Shown: piece after piece, positions 10,827-23,379 of the stretch | Layout: every line of letters begins with the position of its first letter | Numbering within the stretch: position 1 is the stretch's first letter | The notes under the pieces: generated by a model | Told to the model about the DNA's origin: nothing | The model's input: the letters and a program-made list of their open reading frames with translations, nothing else | Database searches by the model: none | Made by a program: the position numbers and the translations under genes | Source: Trogon surrucura | Lineage: Eukaryota > Chordata > Aves > Trogoniformes > Trogonidae | Direction of reading: 5' to 3' | Length of the DNA stretch: 64,000 bases | Assembly (NCBI GenBank): GCA_020746105.1 | Contig: CM036620.1 | Location: 2,123,118-2,187,117, forward strand

Positions 10827-13168
10827 ACTACTATTAGAGCTCCTTTCATTGACTGATCATTAGAGGCAACTTAGGGGCACCTCCTTTTTGTCAGCTGAAC
10901 ACTGCCTTGGAAATACCTGCAGTCTGGAGAGTACTCAACATCTGGGATTGAACTGGCAGGACTCCAGTGAGAGCAGCCAAGTCTAGGAGTATTCTTCATT
11001 ACAGAATGGGAAGAACAGGAGGAAAAGAGGGGGTGGCTTTTAGTGGATAGGCCAAGTGCCTGTTGCCTCTCGTCAAAGAGGAGGTGATAATTAGTTGGAA
11101 TGATTCGTCAGCAGCAGAGAGCATAAGAATACCAAGGCTGATCAGTTTACTTATAAAGCAATGCTGAGCTGGCTGAAAGAGGTAGTAGGCACTTGGTGAT
11201 GGACTGCCTTTGGTAATGAGTGTACTTCCTTTGTAGTAAGTCTCCTTATTTGTTTTGAAAAATGTTTGTGCTGTGGGTCTTACCTACCTGAAAACTACCT
11301 CATTGTTCAAATGCAACATACTTTAAGATATAATATACAAGGACAAAACTAGCATTCTGTAGAAATATACAGCACATTTTAATGTACAAAAAAAGTACTT
11401 GAAAGTAGGTATATCCTGATGACATCTGCTTTCTTTACAACTTAAACACATTTCTACTTTTTTTTGAAAAATAAACCAAAAAAACCACAATGAAAATCCC
11501 CCGACACTGACTGTATATATTAGGTATTGTTAAAAATGCATGAGCAGAAGGAATACAAGAGGCTATCCTGCGAAACAGCATCAAACACTGTCAAGGTTGT
11601 GGCTTTCTAGGGCTGAGGAGTGTGCAGTTTTTTCTTATGAAGGGCCAATGGAAATTCAAGGGTGATTAAGGGTATTCTGGAAACCTTGATTTTGTGTATT
11701 TCATCTCAAAATCAAACAATGGCATATTGATGACTACTGGCAGCGGTGTCATGATGCCCACTGCAAACCTGTTAGAAACAATGAGTCTGCTCTATTTCAT
11801 GCTCTTCTGTACTATGATGGGGAAGTGCTCTCCAATCCTTAGTTTATCTCACTAACTTCTGCAACTTGCAATTCTTGGTATTTCTGTAATAGGCCTGTTT
11901 GTTGAGTTTAACAACTTGTAGTTGCCAACTGCTACCTGTAACTTCAACACACAGGAATGTACTTGTTGGATGCTCCTTTCAGTGAAACAAGAAATGCGAG
12001 TCTGGAATGAGGAGAGGCACAACCTTCCAACTTCGTCAGGTCATCGTTCTTTGTTCGGTTTGGGCTCAAGCCAGGAATCTTGCTGAAGTGCTTGGGTGAA
12101 TGCTGTAACTTCAGACAAAGCTCTCTTCACTAACTATCAGTCAAATGTTAAATGTTTTGACTAACTTGTTGCCTTCTGTGTGCTTTGCTGTTGAAAATGG
12201 TGTGTCAAGTTTTCTGTCCACTTCTGGTTTATACTGTTCAGTACAAATTTGGTTTCGAACAAGGAATTTTATTCATAACATGGATTTTTCTTGTTGTTTA
12301 AAGCTGTATTTAAGTAAACTCTGCAATCTGTTATCAAAGACAGTGCATTTGTTTTGTGTGGCAAGAAGCAATGCTGAGTGTATGGAGAAAATCTAGATTT
12401 TCTCCATGTGTAGTCAAATCATGAGTATATATACAACATAAGTATTAATTAGAGAAAAAAGTGATAGTGCCATCTATTGTTATAACTGCCTGGTGATTTG
12501 AATCCTAAAATCCTAACTTGTAACACATTACAGCATTTCTTGTTTTCAAAAACTTGATGTGATATTTTGCATGTTTTCCTGCCTGCCTGTGGCTAATGAT
12601 AAGAGAATTTTGCCTATGTAGGCCACTTAAGAAGGGGCACCAAGAAGAATAGAAAATGCTAAAGAAAGAATGTTAAGGATCAGCAAAGTTTTTTTGCCTC
12701 TATTCTGAAAAGCAGGGATTTCCTGTTTGATACAGGAATAGGTTATTGAAAAACAACTATCTCAGAATATCACTTTCTAGCTAATACTTCAGCACAATTG
12801 AGATCAGGAACATCATGCCAGAAGTGTTCTTCTTCAAAAGGAGAAATGAAAAGGAAATGATTGAGTGGGCACTGACAGGCATATGTCATGGTTCCTGATG
12901 AAACATTCTTTTGTGAGTCTTGGCTAATGAAAATTTTCTCGATAGGGTGTGTACCAGTGTAATGGGTGACTGGGGTGTTTTTTTTTTCCTGTGTTGTATG
13001 CTGCTTCTATTACTATTCCCTACAACTTTGTGTGCTGTTCCAAATCCCAACTAATCCAATAAGTAAAATAATTAAATATACAAAGCTGAAGATTATGTCT
13101 AAGCTAACTAGCTTTGCTTTTATAGGTAGGGATTTCAGTAGTGACTTTTTGTTCCAAAGTTGGTATGA
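10827..13168. other. Non-coding stretch
   Basis: No gene or repeat is recognised. The segment about 11690-11790 has a less repetitive, CNE-like texture with a TGATGACTAC/GTCATGATGCC pair, but nothing specific can be claimed. A 155-codon frame at 12966-13433, the longest in the window, overlaps this end. It is rich in F, Y, L, I and K, starts in a T-run, contains the tandem repeat at 13169 and looks like AT-rich chance coding. Confidence 0.5.
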
Positions 13169-13235
13169 GAACAGGTTCATGTATCTAACTTGGAACATGT
13201 ATCTAGCTTGGAACAGGTTCATGTATCTAATTATG
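13169..13235. repeat. Three-copy minisatellite-like repeat
   Basis: Three head-to-tail copies of a unit built on GAACAGGTTCATGTATCTA: 13169-13192, 13193-13210 (shortened, lacking six bases, AGGTTC or equivalent) and 13211-13235. The copies differ at few positions, so the expansion is fairly recent or conserved. It creates the repeated NRFMYL-type peptide in the overlapping open frame. Confidence 0.85.
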
Positions 13236-16200
13236 AGCATCTTCCAAGCACTTGCTATGCAAGTGCGGGAGTCAAATTCAATGCAGTTTCTCCAGAGAAA
13301 AAAAACCAAACTAATGAATAATCCATCCATAATGCCAATATTCAAAATTGCCAGAACTTGTAATAGCAGATATAAACCAAGTGCTGTATTTTACCTGCAA
13401 CTGAATTTTATCACTGAACTACTATGTGGGTAATTTCCATTTGATCTTTGGGTTTCACAGATTATGTCCTTCTGTAAAATATGGTTGAGCTACAAATGTA
13501 GTTTAATATTGTTGTACAAGATTATGTAGCTTATGCCCTATGTGAGGTCATACTGTACCTTTTTTTTCTCCTGACCTGTGAAGAAGGGGTAGGAAGAAAT
13601 AACTAGATTAAGAATTATGTCCGATAAATGTCAAGATGCTCAGTCATTAAGCAACATTAGGGAGTCAGTCGCATTCACAGGTTAAGTATGCGCTTTGCAT
13701 GGAAAACCAGCATTTACAGGTGTGTTTATCTGGTGAGATATTGCAGTACAGGAACTGTATTTTTCCCTTTGATTTGCTTTGTCTTTTATCAGAATTTAAT
13801 AATATTGCATTTCAAGACAAAGAAATTGGTTCAATGACGTAAGCAAATTTAAGTGATATGCTACAAATCATTTTAAAGGAAGGAATGCAATTTTTAAGTC
13901 AGTAGTGTAGGAATTCATGAAGGTAAAACAGGCCATGTCTATACAGCTGCAGAGGAGTAGAAGAGGGCCTTGCATGCTAGCTAGGTGCAGGTGAGCTTCA
14001 GTCTGGAAGCTCAATGTGCTGCTCTTACAAGCTTTTATCTTGCCTTCAGGATACTGTGAAGCTTGATTCACAAACTGTATCCTGTGCTGCCCCGAACTGA
14101 GTGACTCCCGAGGGTGGAGAATGACTTGGCTAGCTCAGACTACTTCCTTGCAGTGTCACAAGGATGGAGTGAATGCAGAAACCTTGGTATTCCTCAGTCA
14201 GCCACACAATTAGATAAGACCTGTGTTAGGGTAGAACTGTGTTGTAGAGACCCAGTGAGCTTTCTTTGTGTGTACTATGCATTTGCAGTCTTTGGAGTTA
14301 CTTGCTTTTCTGTCTAAATAGTTTAGATATCTATAGTATTGAAAGATTGCTCTCATCCCTGATCATATCCTGTTTTGTACAAGAGACCAAAAAATAGCAT
14401 TTGTACCAACCTGTCCTTGAAAAGTAGATTTGAGACACAGATTTTATTCAGATTCTACATGGCAACCTAGTTTTTATTAGATTACTCAATTTTGACTTGT
14501 TGTTAGCTTTGTATAGTCATCACTTGTAAAGATACCAAGATGCAATTTATTATTATTAGCCACTGAAATAATTGGGATAGTTCCTCTGAGTGATTTGAGA
14601 TGTTCTTTTGCATGTCTATGTTACTACCCTGCATTGTGTACTGTTACACTGTTGTGTCCAGTTGAACTTGGAATACATTATGGAAATCTGTGATGCTTCT
14701 TGTGTATCAGCAAGAGGGATCTCTGGTATGTAAGCACTACTGCAGAGTTAGTGATTGAGGTCAGACACAGTCCACCCGTTGTGAGAAGAGGGTGTCTTTT
14801 CGGTAGAATGGGACCTTAACTGCTAACTTATCCTCAATGCAAAATGAATAACATGGATTTTTCATTATCTCATCAGCAGTTTCCAGTGACCAAAATAGGT
14901 CAAGAGTTCTGAGAGTGGGAATGTTTGAGAGAACAATGTAGCATATACACAGCAGTGCTGAGGTGGGAGGAAAGCAGCTAATGGAATGCCAAAGGGACAG
15001 CCAAAGGCTTTCGGGCAAATGTTATGTTAGAGAAGCAAGTAAAGCGGTACCGAAGTAGCTTGATCTTGTGTTCTGCTTGTTATTGCTGCATAAAGATAAA
15101 AAGTAAGGATGGATACCACTAGGTAAAGAGTGGTAGAAGTGCATGACGAGGGAATAGAAGTCAGAAGAGATGGTCCCACAGAGGCCTGTGGGACTTGAGC
15201 AAAGGAAAATTTATCTTGGGAAGATGGGGGAGGCAAAGCTAGGGTTGTGCCATGTGCTAGAACTGAAATAATGGCTTATTAGTAAAGACCTACTTGATTG
15301 CAGCTGAACAGTGCCTCAAGGACTAAGACAGGGCACAGTGACCACACACAGTTGAGCAAACTCACTTGAAGCTATCTGTGAGGGCCATCACTACGAGGGT
15401 GTGATGAGGAAATGAATCAGTGCTTTGGATTTACAGACAGGCAAATCACAGTTCTTCTGTTGTATAATTCTTCACTTGAGCTGATGTGCTTGAAGCTGTG
15501 TGTTTGTAAACCTTACAGTTAGGGATGTGATTACTGGACATTTCAACAAGCCACAGCTGCATTTGATACTAGGTGAACACAGCTCCTGTTTGAGCCATAA
15601 CCTCAAATGACTATGGCATATGATTGATCATGTAGTGCCATACACGGATAGTTCAGGTGCTGCTGTCTTTGCCAAATAGTCAAATATTGGCCAGTCTGGC
15701 TAGGGAAAGGAAGAAGCTCCTGTTGCTGCAACACATCACTGTTCGTACTTGTTTATAATCAAACCCTGTGTTACAGGCTTGATCGTGTCATGGTGTGATA
15801 ATTTGCAAAGGAGTTAGACAGTTTGTCATACACCCTTGTACAGACCAGTGCTGGTCAGGTGGGCTGTGTTATCACATTGCAGTGTTGAGTTCTGTATGTA
15901 TTCTCCAGCCTGCAGATGGAGATGAAACTAAAATGTAGCTTTTCCTGTCCCTCGGCATTAATCTAAATTCTCTGTACTGTTCTATACCTTGAGGACAACT
16001 GGGAGATTGGAGCTATAATCTATCGTTGGTATCACATCAGGCTTGTGATGGCTTAAAGAAATAATTCAGGATTCTGAAAAATAAGCACCAGCATGAGATC
16101 TGTGTTCATGTTTTTGAGAGTATTTCTTAGCTACTATGTACCGTGGCAAGATGATGAAAAGCCCTTAAATATATGAACATGTATTGAAAATGAGTTCAAT

Positions 16201-16367
16201 GTGTGCTCCTTAGGGCTTGTGTATCATTTGCCTGCTTACTGTGGGAAACCAGGCCGTGACAAGTTTTGATTGAAAAAGCATAACCTTTGATTTGTTAATT
16301 ATTTCAACTATGTAGTAGAACTAAAAGCCACAGGTTGTGTGGCTGGTGTAGAGTGTATTCATAAGAC
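13236..16367. other. Non-coding stretch
   Basis: I find nothing supportable. An acceptor-like TACTTCCTTGCAG ends near 14152 and is followed by a 19-codon open run ending in a stop, with only a poor donor (GTATTC). The minus-strand frames near 14761-15236 have no recognisable product. Confidence 0.5.
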
Positions 16368-16512
16368 GGAGTCTTCTTCTCTGGAAACGTTCAAAACCTG
16401 CCTGGGCGCCTTCCTGTGTAACATCATCTAGGTGTTCCTGCTCTGGCAAGGGGGTTGGACTAGATGATCTTTTGAGATCCCTTCCAATCCCTAGCATACT
16501 GTGATACTGTGA
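16368..16512 (+). mobile_element. CR1 LINE 3' end
   Basis: This is a clear CR1 3' terminus. Landmarks are 'tctggaaacgttcaaaacc' near 16380, 'cctgcctgggcgccttcctg' near 16398, 'acatcatctaggtgttcctg' near 16421, and the diagnostic 'gggggttggactagatgat' followed by 'gatcccttccaatccctag', ending in a GTGATACTGTGA repeat. The element is truncated to about 145 bases and carries no coding sequence. It is better preserved than the copy at 529, so probably younger. CR1 3' ends of this type are characteristic of bird genomes. Confidence 0.95.
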
Positions 16513-19500
16513 CATAGGGAGGGTGTACTGCATAATGGGCTTAATAATAGTCAAATTCTTCTTAATTTTCTTCCTTGAAGTCCTTTATTTTCCAGGACAC
16601 GTTTTTTTTTCTGAGGTTTTACAAAATAGTAAGTACAGTGCCAGAGGTAATGATTATGAAACGCTAAACTTTGTTAAAGCAAATGTGGTGACAATGTTGA
16701 AAAGGGATAAAGAGCTAGAAATCAGTTGGCAGGGCTGCAGCTAAGTCACTGCAATGCTTACATAGGCTTACAAAAAAAAATATAGGACTGCTTTCAATAA
16801 ATTCAAATTGTATTCTTTGATTCTTAAGAACTGTTTTACATTGTAAATGAGGTGGTGTGTTGAGCAACAAAATCAGTTGCAAATGCTTTTCCTCCCAGCT
16901 CATTAGCTACTGTCAACAATTGCAACAAGTTTGGGGACTCACACCTACTTAAGTGGTTAGCTAGAAATAGTGGGAGCAGGCGAGTTGTACAAGAAAGGTG
17001 TGATAAAGTCCATGCCCTATGTGCATCTGACACTGCCATCTGCAACAGTCATCCAGTCGACTGTGCCTGGAGGTTTCCTAGGCTTGTGGCAACAGGTTTC
17101 TGAAATCACTGCCCCTTGCTGTTACTTTTGGGAGTTTGATCTGCTTGGTTCACTGGGCAGCTGCAGTACCAAGGAGACACTTGAGTCTCTGAACATGGAT
17201 ATGGAGCGTTTGTCAGTTAAGGTAGCCTACGTATAAGCACAAACTTCTCAAGTATGCACATCCTATTGCGAGGTAAATTAAGTCCTTGTGGGCAAGAATT
17301 GATTTCATTTGTGTTATCTATTTCCATGTGTATTAGAGAAGGCTTACTGTGGCTTTAGAATCTCATTTCACAATGAAGTAATGTTCCAGAGAAAAGGACA
17401 AAACTCTTCAACATTCACATTGCACCGTTGTCCTCTCAGTGGAAACAAGTTGCTGGAGCACAAAGCAGTGCTTGCCTTAATGTGAAGTGATGTGAATTGC
17501 CTGTGCTGGTTATGTGTTATAAGCAGAGCTTGCTGGGTTGCCACAAATCAACACAGTTGAATGTGATGTTAATTTTACACATGGGTTAGTGGTTTCAGTA
17601 ATATTGCTACCCAACTAGTTACCTTTGGGGGAAGGTGTGGAAATCTTTCTGCCGTGAGGAGTGGGTTTATATTCCTTCAGAAAGTGGTAGTTTGGGAATG
17701 TAAGTTCCCATAACCTATTTGAGGAGATAAGCAGGCCCCTGTGGATGCAGAGGAACTACCCTAATTGGTCTGTTTCTGCTTGCACACCGTGTATGATCCT
17801 ATCTGTAGGAACTTGGGCCAAGAGCTCAGGTAACTTTGGCCTGGCTGTCTTTGCATTTCCACACACATAGAGGCGAGTACATGCTCTCACACGAATTAAG
17901 ATGCTTGTCATTCTTAGGCAGTTTATTGCAGTAGGCTGTAGATGATGCTGACTTTGAGAAGTCTAAAGAATGTCTTAGCAATGTGCATTCCCTTCCAGAC
18001 AGTCAGAGTGGGCCTTTAGAGGAATGTATACAGACCTCCCCTGCTGCTTTATCTTCCAAAGAATACACAATGTCTGTATTGGACATAAATGCCCTAATCA
18101 CAGTGTCTTTTAAGAAGGGAGTGATTATATTTTCAAGACGATGCACGTATATGCTGTTTGACTTTTTGACAGACTTGGTATATTGATTCATAAAAAGAGT
18201 TTGTGATGGTATTTTTTTTATACCTTTAAAGTGTCTCTTAACTTTGGTAGCCAGAAACGGGTGCTCACTGCAGCTAGTAGGCTGAAGGCTTTTATTTTAA
18301 CATGAAAATAAAAATGGGGAAAAATAAGAAGGAAGAATATTGACTGTAGTTGTAGCAATAAAGCTCTATGCTATTCAGTAATAAATGTTTATAAAAGATT
18401 TTTTTTTGTTATAAAATGTTAGATATCACAGAGTCTGAGCTAATTGTTTAGTTCTGCTGCAGAAAATACGAGTAGGTGTCCTGGAAAACAACTCTCTGCC
18501 AATGACCAGACTGGAGCGAATGAACTGAAAAAAATGTGTGTAGGCCACAAGGTCATCTGAGGATTTGTTTTCATTTTTCTTTAGTCCTTCCATGTTGCTC
18601 CATCTGTATCGTGTCAAATATTTCATCCTGCTGACAGAAGAACTATTCTGAACATCTGATTTAATCATGCATTTAGATTCCATTTGCTTCTTGAAGACTG
18701 GAGAATTAAGAAATGGTGGTGATAAGCGCAATGAGGGAGTTGAAATGGATAAATAAAGGGGGACAGGAGAGGCAAAGGGCAAGAGCTATTATTGCAGCCT
18801 CTTTGCCTGGAAAAATCTTGCCTCAGCAGTCAGTAGGTGTCGAATCTTGTAACAGGTTGACATGTCTACTAGAACATCTGCCTGGTTGCATACTTTACCG
18901 TGGTCACATAGAGCAGTTTGATTCTGCAGCTGCAAAGTTAGTATGTTGCTTGGAATAACATTTGCTGTCACCCTAGTGGTGATTGTGTTGTGGTGCTGGG
19001 GGCGTCTGTCTTGTTTTTCTTTTTTTTCCCTTCATTAATTCAGCTGATAAGTCCTTTAAGATTGCCAATGCCTTAATGTGGTGGAGGTGTAGAACCAAGT
19101 AGGAAATATCATTGTTCATGTTCCTTAGCGCATTGTTTAGACACCATAACCAGGAACACAAGGACCCAGCAGTGTCATCTACTAAATTATGGCTTCTGTC
19201 ATATTCTGATTGTCTACTGCCTTTTTTAAAAGATAGGGCTGAGGCTTAACTAGCAGTGTTTTTCTTCAAGGTTTCATAAATTGAAATCCAGTATTTGTTC
19301 TAATCTTCAGTGTTCAGTACTGCCTTGCTATCCGGTCAGCATGATCATCCACTGTCTTAGCTGTTTTATGACCGAAACAATGCAACTTCTAATAGCAAAC
19401 CTCATATTAAAATGCAGGTTAAAGAAATAAATACAGTCGTACTGACATTAGACCTAACAGTGAGTTGCAGTAAAACATTGCACTGGTTATGCTAAACAGG

Positions 19501-19860
19501 TGGTGATTCAACATGTAATGCAAGTTGTGAAGTCAATTTTATGGCAAATACTTTTGAAATTGCCACACAGTAGCTTTATATTCATGTATGGAGTGGCTGA
19601 ATGGCAATCCAGCTGTCACCCAGGGTAGACATGGATGTATGCATTAAAATGATTGTGTCACAGGATTGATGCTCTCAATATTTTATATTTGTTGGCTGTT
19701 ACCTGCAAGGTGTAGTACTGGTGGTTCTTGGGAAAGGTTCAGGTGTATGAGCTTTCTCCTACTAGAGCATTGTCTGGCTAACTCCTACACTCCAGTTCCC
19801 AGGTCATCCAGATGAGACCCTGGCCTGAGTTGTCTTTCTTCTGGCGTCTTACATGGCTGG
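16513..19860. other. Non-coding stretch
   Basis: A strong acceptor (TTATTTTCCAG) at 16595 and a strong donor (GTAAGTAC) at 16629 enclose 33 bases (16596-16628) open in phase 0. An exon so short cannot be tested by frame, so I record it only as a possible microexon. A similar 19-base interval lies at about 17682-17700. The minus-strand frame of 118 codons at 18426-18782 has no recognisable product. Confidence 0.4.
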
Positions 19861-20100
19861 AGAGTTGTTGGTTTGTTTTCCGTGGAAACGGAGTACGTGA
19901 TGAGGTCGGATTACAACACAAAATCGGATGCTGTCAGGGTATGCATCCAGTATACGTAATCTGCAAGCACTCCCAAATTTCCTAATTTAGATGATGTCAT
20001 GGAAAAGGAATGCCATTCCTCAAATGTGTCACCACTTGCCAAAACAAATTACCAAATGCTTAATGGAGCATATGTTATTGACTAAGGCATATTCCAATGA
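19861..20100. promoter_or_regulatory. Candidate conserved non-coding element
   Basis: This stretch has more CpGs (six within 19861-19960) and more balanced composition than its surroundings. It holds a TTTTCCGTGGAAA near-palindrome near 19876, an ATGATGTCAT string near 19991 and the back-to-back TEAD-type site at 20006-20020. No frame is usefully open throughout. The call rests on texture and motifs, not on alignment. Confidence 0.3.
20006..20020. promoter_or_regulatory. Back-to-back TEAD (M-CAT) type inverted repeat
   Basis: AGGAATG C CATTCCT is a perfect 7-base inverted repeat around one base. Each arm matches the TEAD/M-CAT site (CATTCCT). Paired TEAD sites occur in Hippo-responsive and muscle enhancers. 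Binding here is inference. Confidence 0.55.
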
Positions 20101-23100
20101 AGATTCAGCCTGGATGTTTTTTTGTTTTGGATGAAAGTTGCTGGAAGTGCCAGAAGTTAGTCCGTGCGTTGTGTGTGGGGGACGAGAATGCAGACCAGCA
20201 AGTAAGGGGAGGGCTATCAAAGAAGGGACTGTGTCATCAAGCAGCATCAGAGAATAGGGACAAGTCTCTGTCTTCTCAATAATCTGGTTTGGTTTATGCA
20301 TGTGGAAGAGTGGTACAAGTCCATACAGTTATGTGAAAAACATGAGTGCTATAAAACGTGTAATAAAGCCATTCCAAAAGCACTGCTATGTAGTAGGAAA
20401 ATTCTGCTGTGGAACTATACTTCAGGGAAAAATCACTCATTCCAGCAGCTAGCACTGGTGAGGGCAGATCGGCACGTTTTGGTTAGTAGTTTTGTACCTA
20501 AAGCTATTTTTTGTACTGTTTTCATTTTGATATATTTGTTTGCTTATTTTAGATCTCTCTTCTTGTATTTCTAGAAGGAAGAAAGTTTGACTGTCATTAA
20601 TCTCTAGTGAAATAGTTGACTATATGCCAGTTGATATGATATTTAAGAACAGGTTTGAACAGGAAGCTCAAACATTTGCAAGTTAGTTTTTTAAAGTATG
20701 ATCAACCACTTTATATACAAGAGTACATGCATGTTCTCAAATACACACATGTTCTTGAGAAATGGCTTTAGGATCCTTAAGATCTTCAGAAATAGCTTTG
20801 GAAGTTATAATTAACATGGTTCATCTGGCAGTTTTACTCTTTTCTCCCGAAATTGCTTTCCTAATGATGAAACAGAAATAATCCTTGTGTTCTTTCCGTT
20901 TGTGAATATGCTCTTTCCCAGGCTACTTGGGAGGGGTGGATGTAATTATATAGTTCTTGATGTGTGCATTTTGTACACTGTGGGCTAAATGGAATAGTTA
21001 TGATAACGCAAGTCTGAGGATTTCTATGACCATAACTTTTGTGCACACTTTTCACTCATGTAAGGTATAGTTTGGTCAGCTTGTAGCTGTTGAAAATATT
21101 TTTCTTGTTAGGTGAGGGCCTGTGAAACACAAAACACTTGAACACAATGTGGTTTATGCCTTAATGGGGGAAATGTGCGTGTGCTTATGTATGTACATTG
21201 GTAATCAACAACATTTTGAGTCTTGTATTTGCAGGTGTGTTGGGAATATAATGAAAATCCACACAGTTTCAGTAATTTTCTTTTTTAGAGGGGGGTGTGT
21301 TTATGCGAGGAGTACAGCAGGTTTGAGAAGTCTCGGAACAGAAGTTAGGAAAGAGCTCAAGGTGCACAACAGTTGTTAACAGTTTCAAAAATTATTTCTT
21401 CATTTTACTTTGTGCTGTCCTTCATTGCTTCATGAAGAGGAGCAGACTGAGTACCTTTGCTTGAAATTTTCAGTTCTGATATCTGATTTCTCCTTGTATA
21501 GCTTCTTATAAGTAGCCAATTACACACATAAAATTTTCCCTGAGTAGGCTAGCATGGTACAAAGTACACACTTGAGATTTACCAAGTTGCTAATGTCAAC
21601 ACCACAAATACTCTACACCCCCATGCTGCACAAAAGGAAGCTTACTTGTGAAAACAACTGATTTTACTTTAACATCTTTCTTGGAATGTTTTAGATATTA
21701 TGTAATTGGGAAATATAATGAAGCAAGTCAAATGACTTGAGGGTAACAAGTTTTCTAGTAGAGTAAACTTTTGCTCTGCTAAGTAGTAAGGATAAATAAC
21801 TTCAAAAGAATATGGAATGAAATTCTGGCTCCTTTGTACAGTGATTAGGTAGGATAGGTGCGTCCTTGAAATTAATTTTGAGTGACAGTGAAGCTCTGCT
21901 TCTCTTGAGCACATGAGAGAAAGGGATTGTGGTACTTGGTCATTGTTACTTTTAGGTAGCTTGCTGCATGTGTGGAATGGTTGTTAGAACAGATTTCACT
22001 TGTTTATTTAGAATAAAAGTCTCAATGATCTCTAGTTACAGAATGTTGCAGCATGGGCCAGCCTGATAACTTGATTTTTGAAATCCTGTGTTTCAAAGTG
22101 AACTTGAATATAGTTCCTTTCATGTCAGATAGCGAAAGAATGCAAGAGAGGTGGGTTTGCTTTCAAGTTAGCTTAGACATCTGTCCATGCATCATTTCTC
22201 TTAGAGAAAGAAAATTAATCCAAGAACCACTAGTAGTGTGGAGTGCAAGTGTGCATATGGTAATAGTTTGCTTTGTGCCCTCTGAGGCTGCGTTTTCCTC
22301 CTTGCAGTGTTTCAGTTCGGTAACCTGGTAAGCGCACACACTTACTTGACAGTTGTCCTTTCAGTCTACAGACATTTCCAAATGAGACAGCTGGTCCAGT
22401 GCTCAAACTGTATTTTCACATGGTGCTTTCTGCACTTCATCTTCCTTTGTACCTTCACTTCTGTGATAGTCATGCTACAAGTGGTGGCTTTGAGGAGTTT
22501 GAGGATGACCTTCACAGACGCTGCAGTGTTTGCGGAGACCAATGTATCAACCTGTCAATGCTATCATTAACACTTCACAGTCAGAACAAATTTTGGTAGT
22601 CCTTAATCAACACTTGGTATTTTTTTTTTATTCTTGTTATTTTGGTACATTTGTAATTTCATGTACATCAGTGCTCCTGTGAATACAAGAGCTTTAAAAA
22701 GCTGGGTCAGCTACTTTTCCTGATTGATCTTGAAGTTTGATGGAAAAAAGGGGAAGAAGTGTTTAAGAAATTTGTGGTGATGATCTGAACTATTGTTTGT
22801 GGATTTTTTTTATATGTGATTTGGTTTGATTTTTCTTAGGTGGTGTGAATAGAAAGGGAGGAACTGCCAATTAAGCTACACTGGATTAATGCTCTTTTAG
22901 AAGGGTCGTAGTGGGGATCCAGAATTGAATTCTTTAACATTTTCATCTAAGACATGTAGTACAAAACCTGTACTTCGTATAATACTTAACTCACTTGTAG
23001 TAGTTATTCTTATGACTAGAATCTTAGAGTGTAACAGCCAAGTTTACTTGAGTAAATAGAAAAGGAAACAAGGTTTAGATATAGTTTGCAGTATTTGCTT

Positions 23101-23295
23101 CCTCTTTTATCACTTTTTCAGTGTTAATTACATATTTTGTGTATACCTTCCAAGTAATGAATTATCTGCTTAAAACAATGAAGCTGTTAATGCTAACATT
23201 GTGTAACAACCAGTAAACATTTAAGTGACATGTTTTAAGTGGAGGTTACATTTAGTAGGTTTTATTACAAGCCTAGGTGATCATTTGTATTGCAG
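20101..23295. other. Non-coding stretch
   Basis: No repeat family or RNA gene is visible. A strong acceptor ends at about 22306 (TTTTCCTCCTTGCAG) and a donor (GTAAGC) begins 20 bases later, too short to test as an exon. Acceptor-like strings near 20550 and 21233 lead only into short open runs without donors. Confidence 0.45.
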
Positions 23296-23379
23296 GGACG
23301 CCCGAATATCATACCTGAGACCCTAGGATCAAGGCTCAGAGAGGGGCATGGTCCGTGCCTTCAGCTGCCACCCATCTAA
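23296..23379 (+). CDS. Possible terminal exon or conserved block
   Basis: After TTTGTATTGCAG there is a 27-codon open frame beginning GRPNIIPETLGSRLREG and ending in TAA at 23377-23379. It is CpG- and GC-richer than its surroundings. The minus strand also has splice-like signals across the same block: a pyrimidine stretch and CAG near 23391, and CAG/GTATGA near 23312. Splice logic therefore does not fix the strand. The downstream bases to about 23490 hold several TAAT and TGACAG (homeodomain/TALE-type) motifs. A conserved non-coding element explains the block as well as an exon does. Confidence 0.22.
   Translation, partial: GRPNIIPETLGSRLREGHGPCLQLPPI

Noticed and set aside
11177-11200. GAGGTAGTAGG string resembling the let-7 seed region
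   Set aside because: The match stops after GAGGTAGTAGG and no complementary arm is present within hairpin distance.
12966-13433. 155-codon open frame on the plus strand, the longest in the window
   Set aside because: It starts inside a T-run, is dominated by F, Y, L, I and K, contains a local tandem repeat and resembles no family. An overlapping 110-codon frame on the other strand shows the region is simply stop-poor.
16596-17700. Possible microexons at 16596-16628 and 17682-17700
   Set aside because: Splice signals are good at the first, but 33 and 19 bases are too short to test by reading frame.
22307-22326. 20-base interval between a strong acceptor and GTAAGC
   Set aside because: Too short to support from sequence. 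Acceptor and donor strings this close occur by chance.
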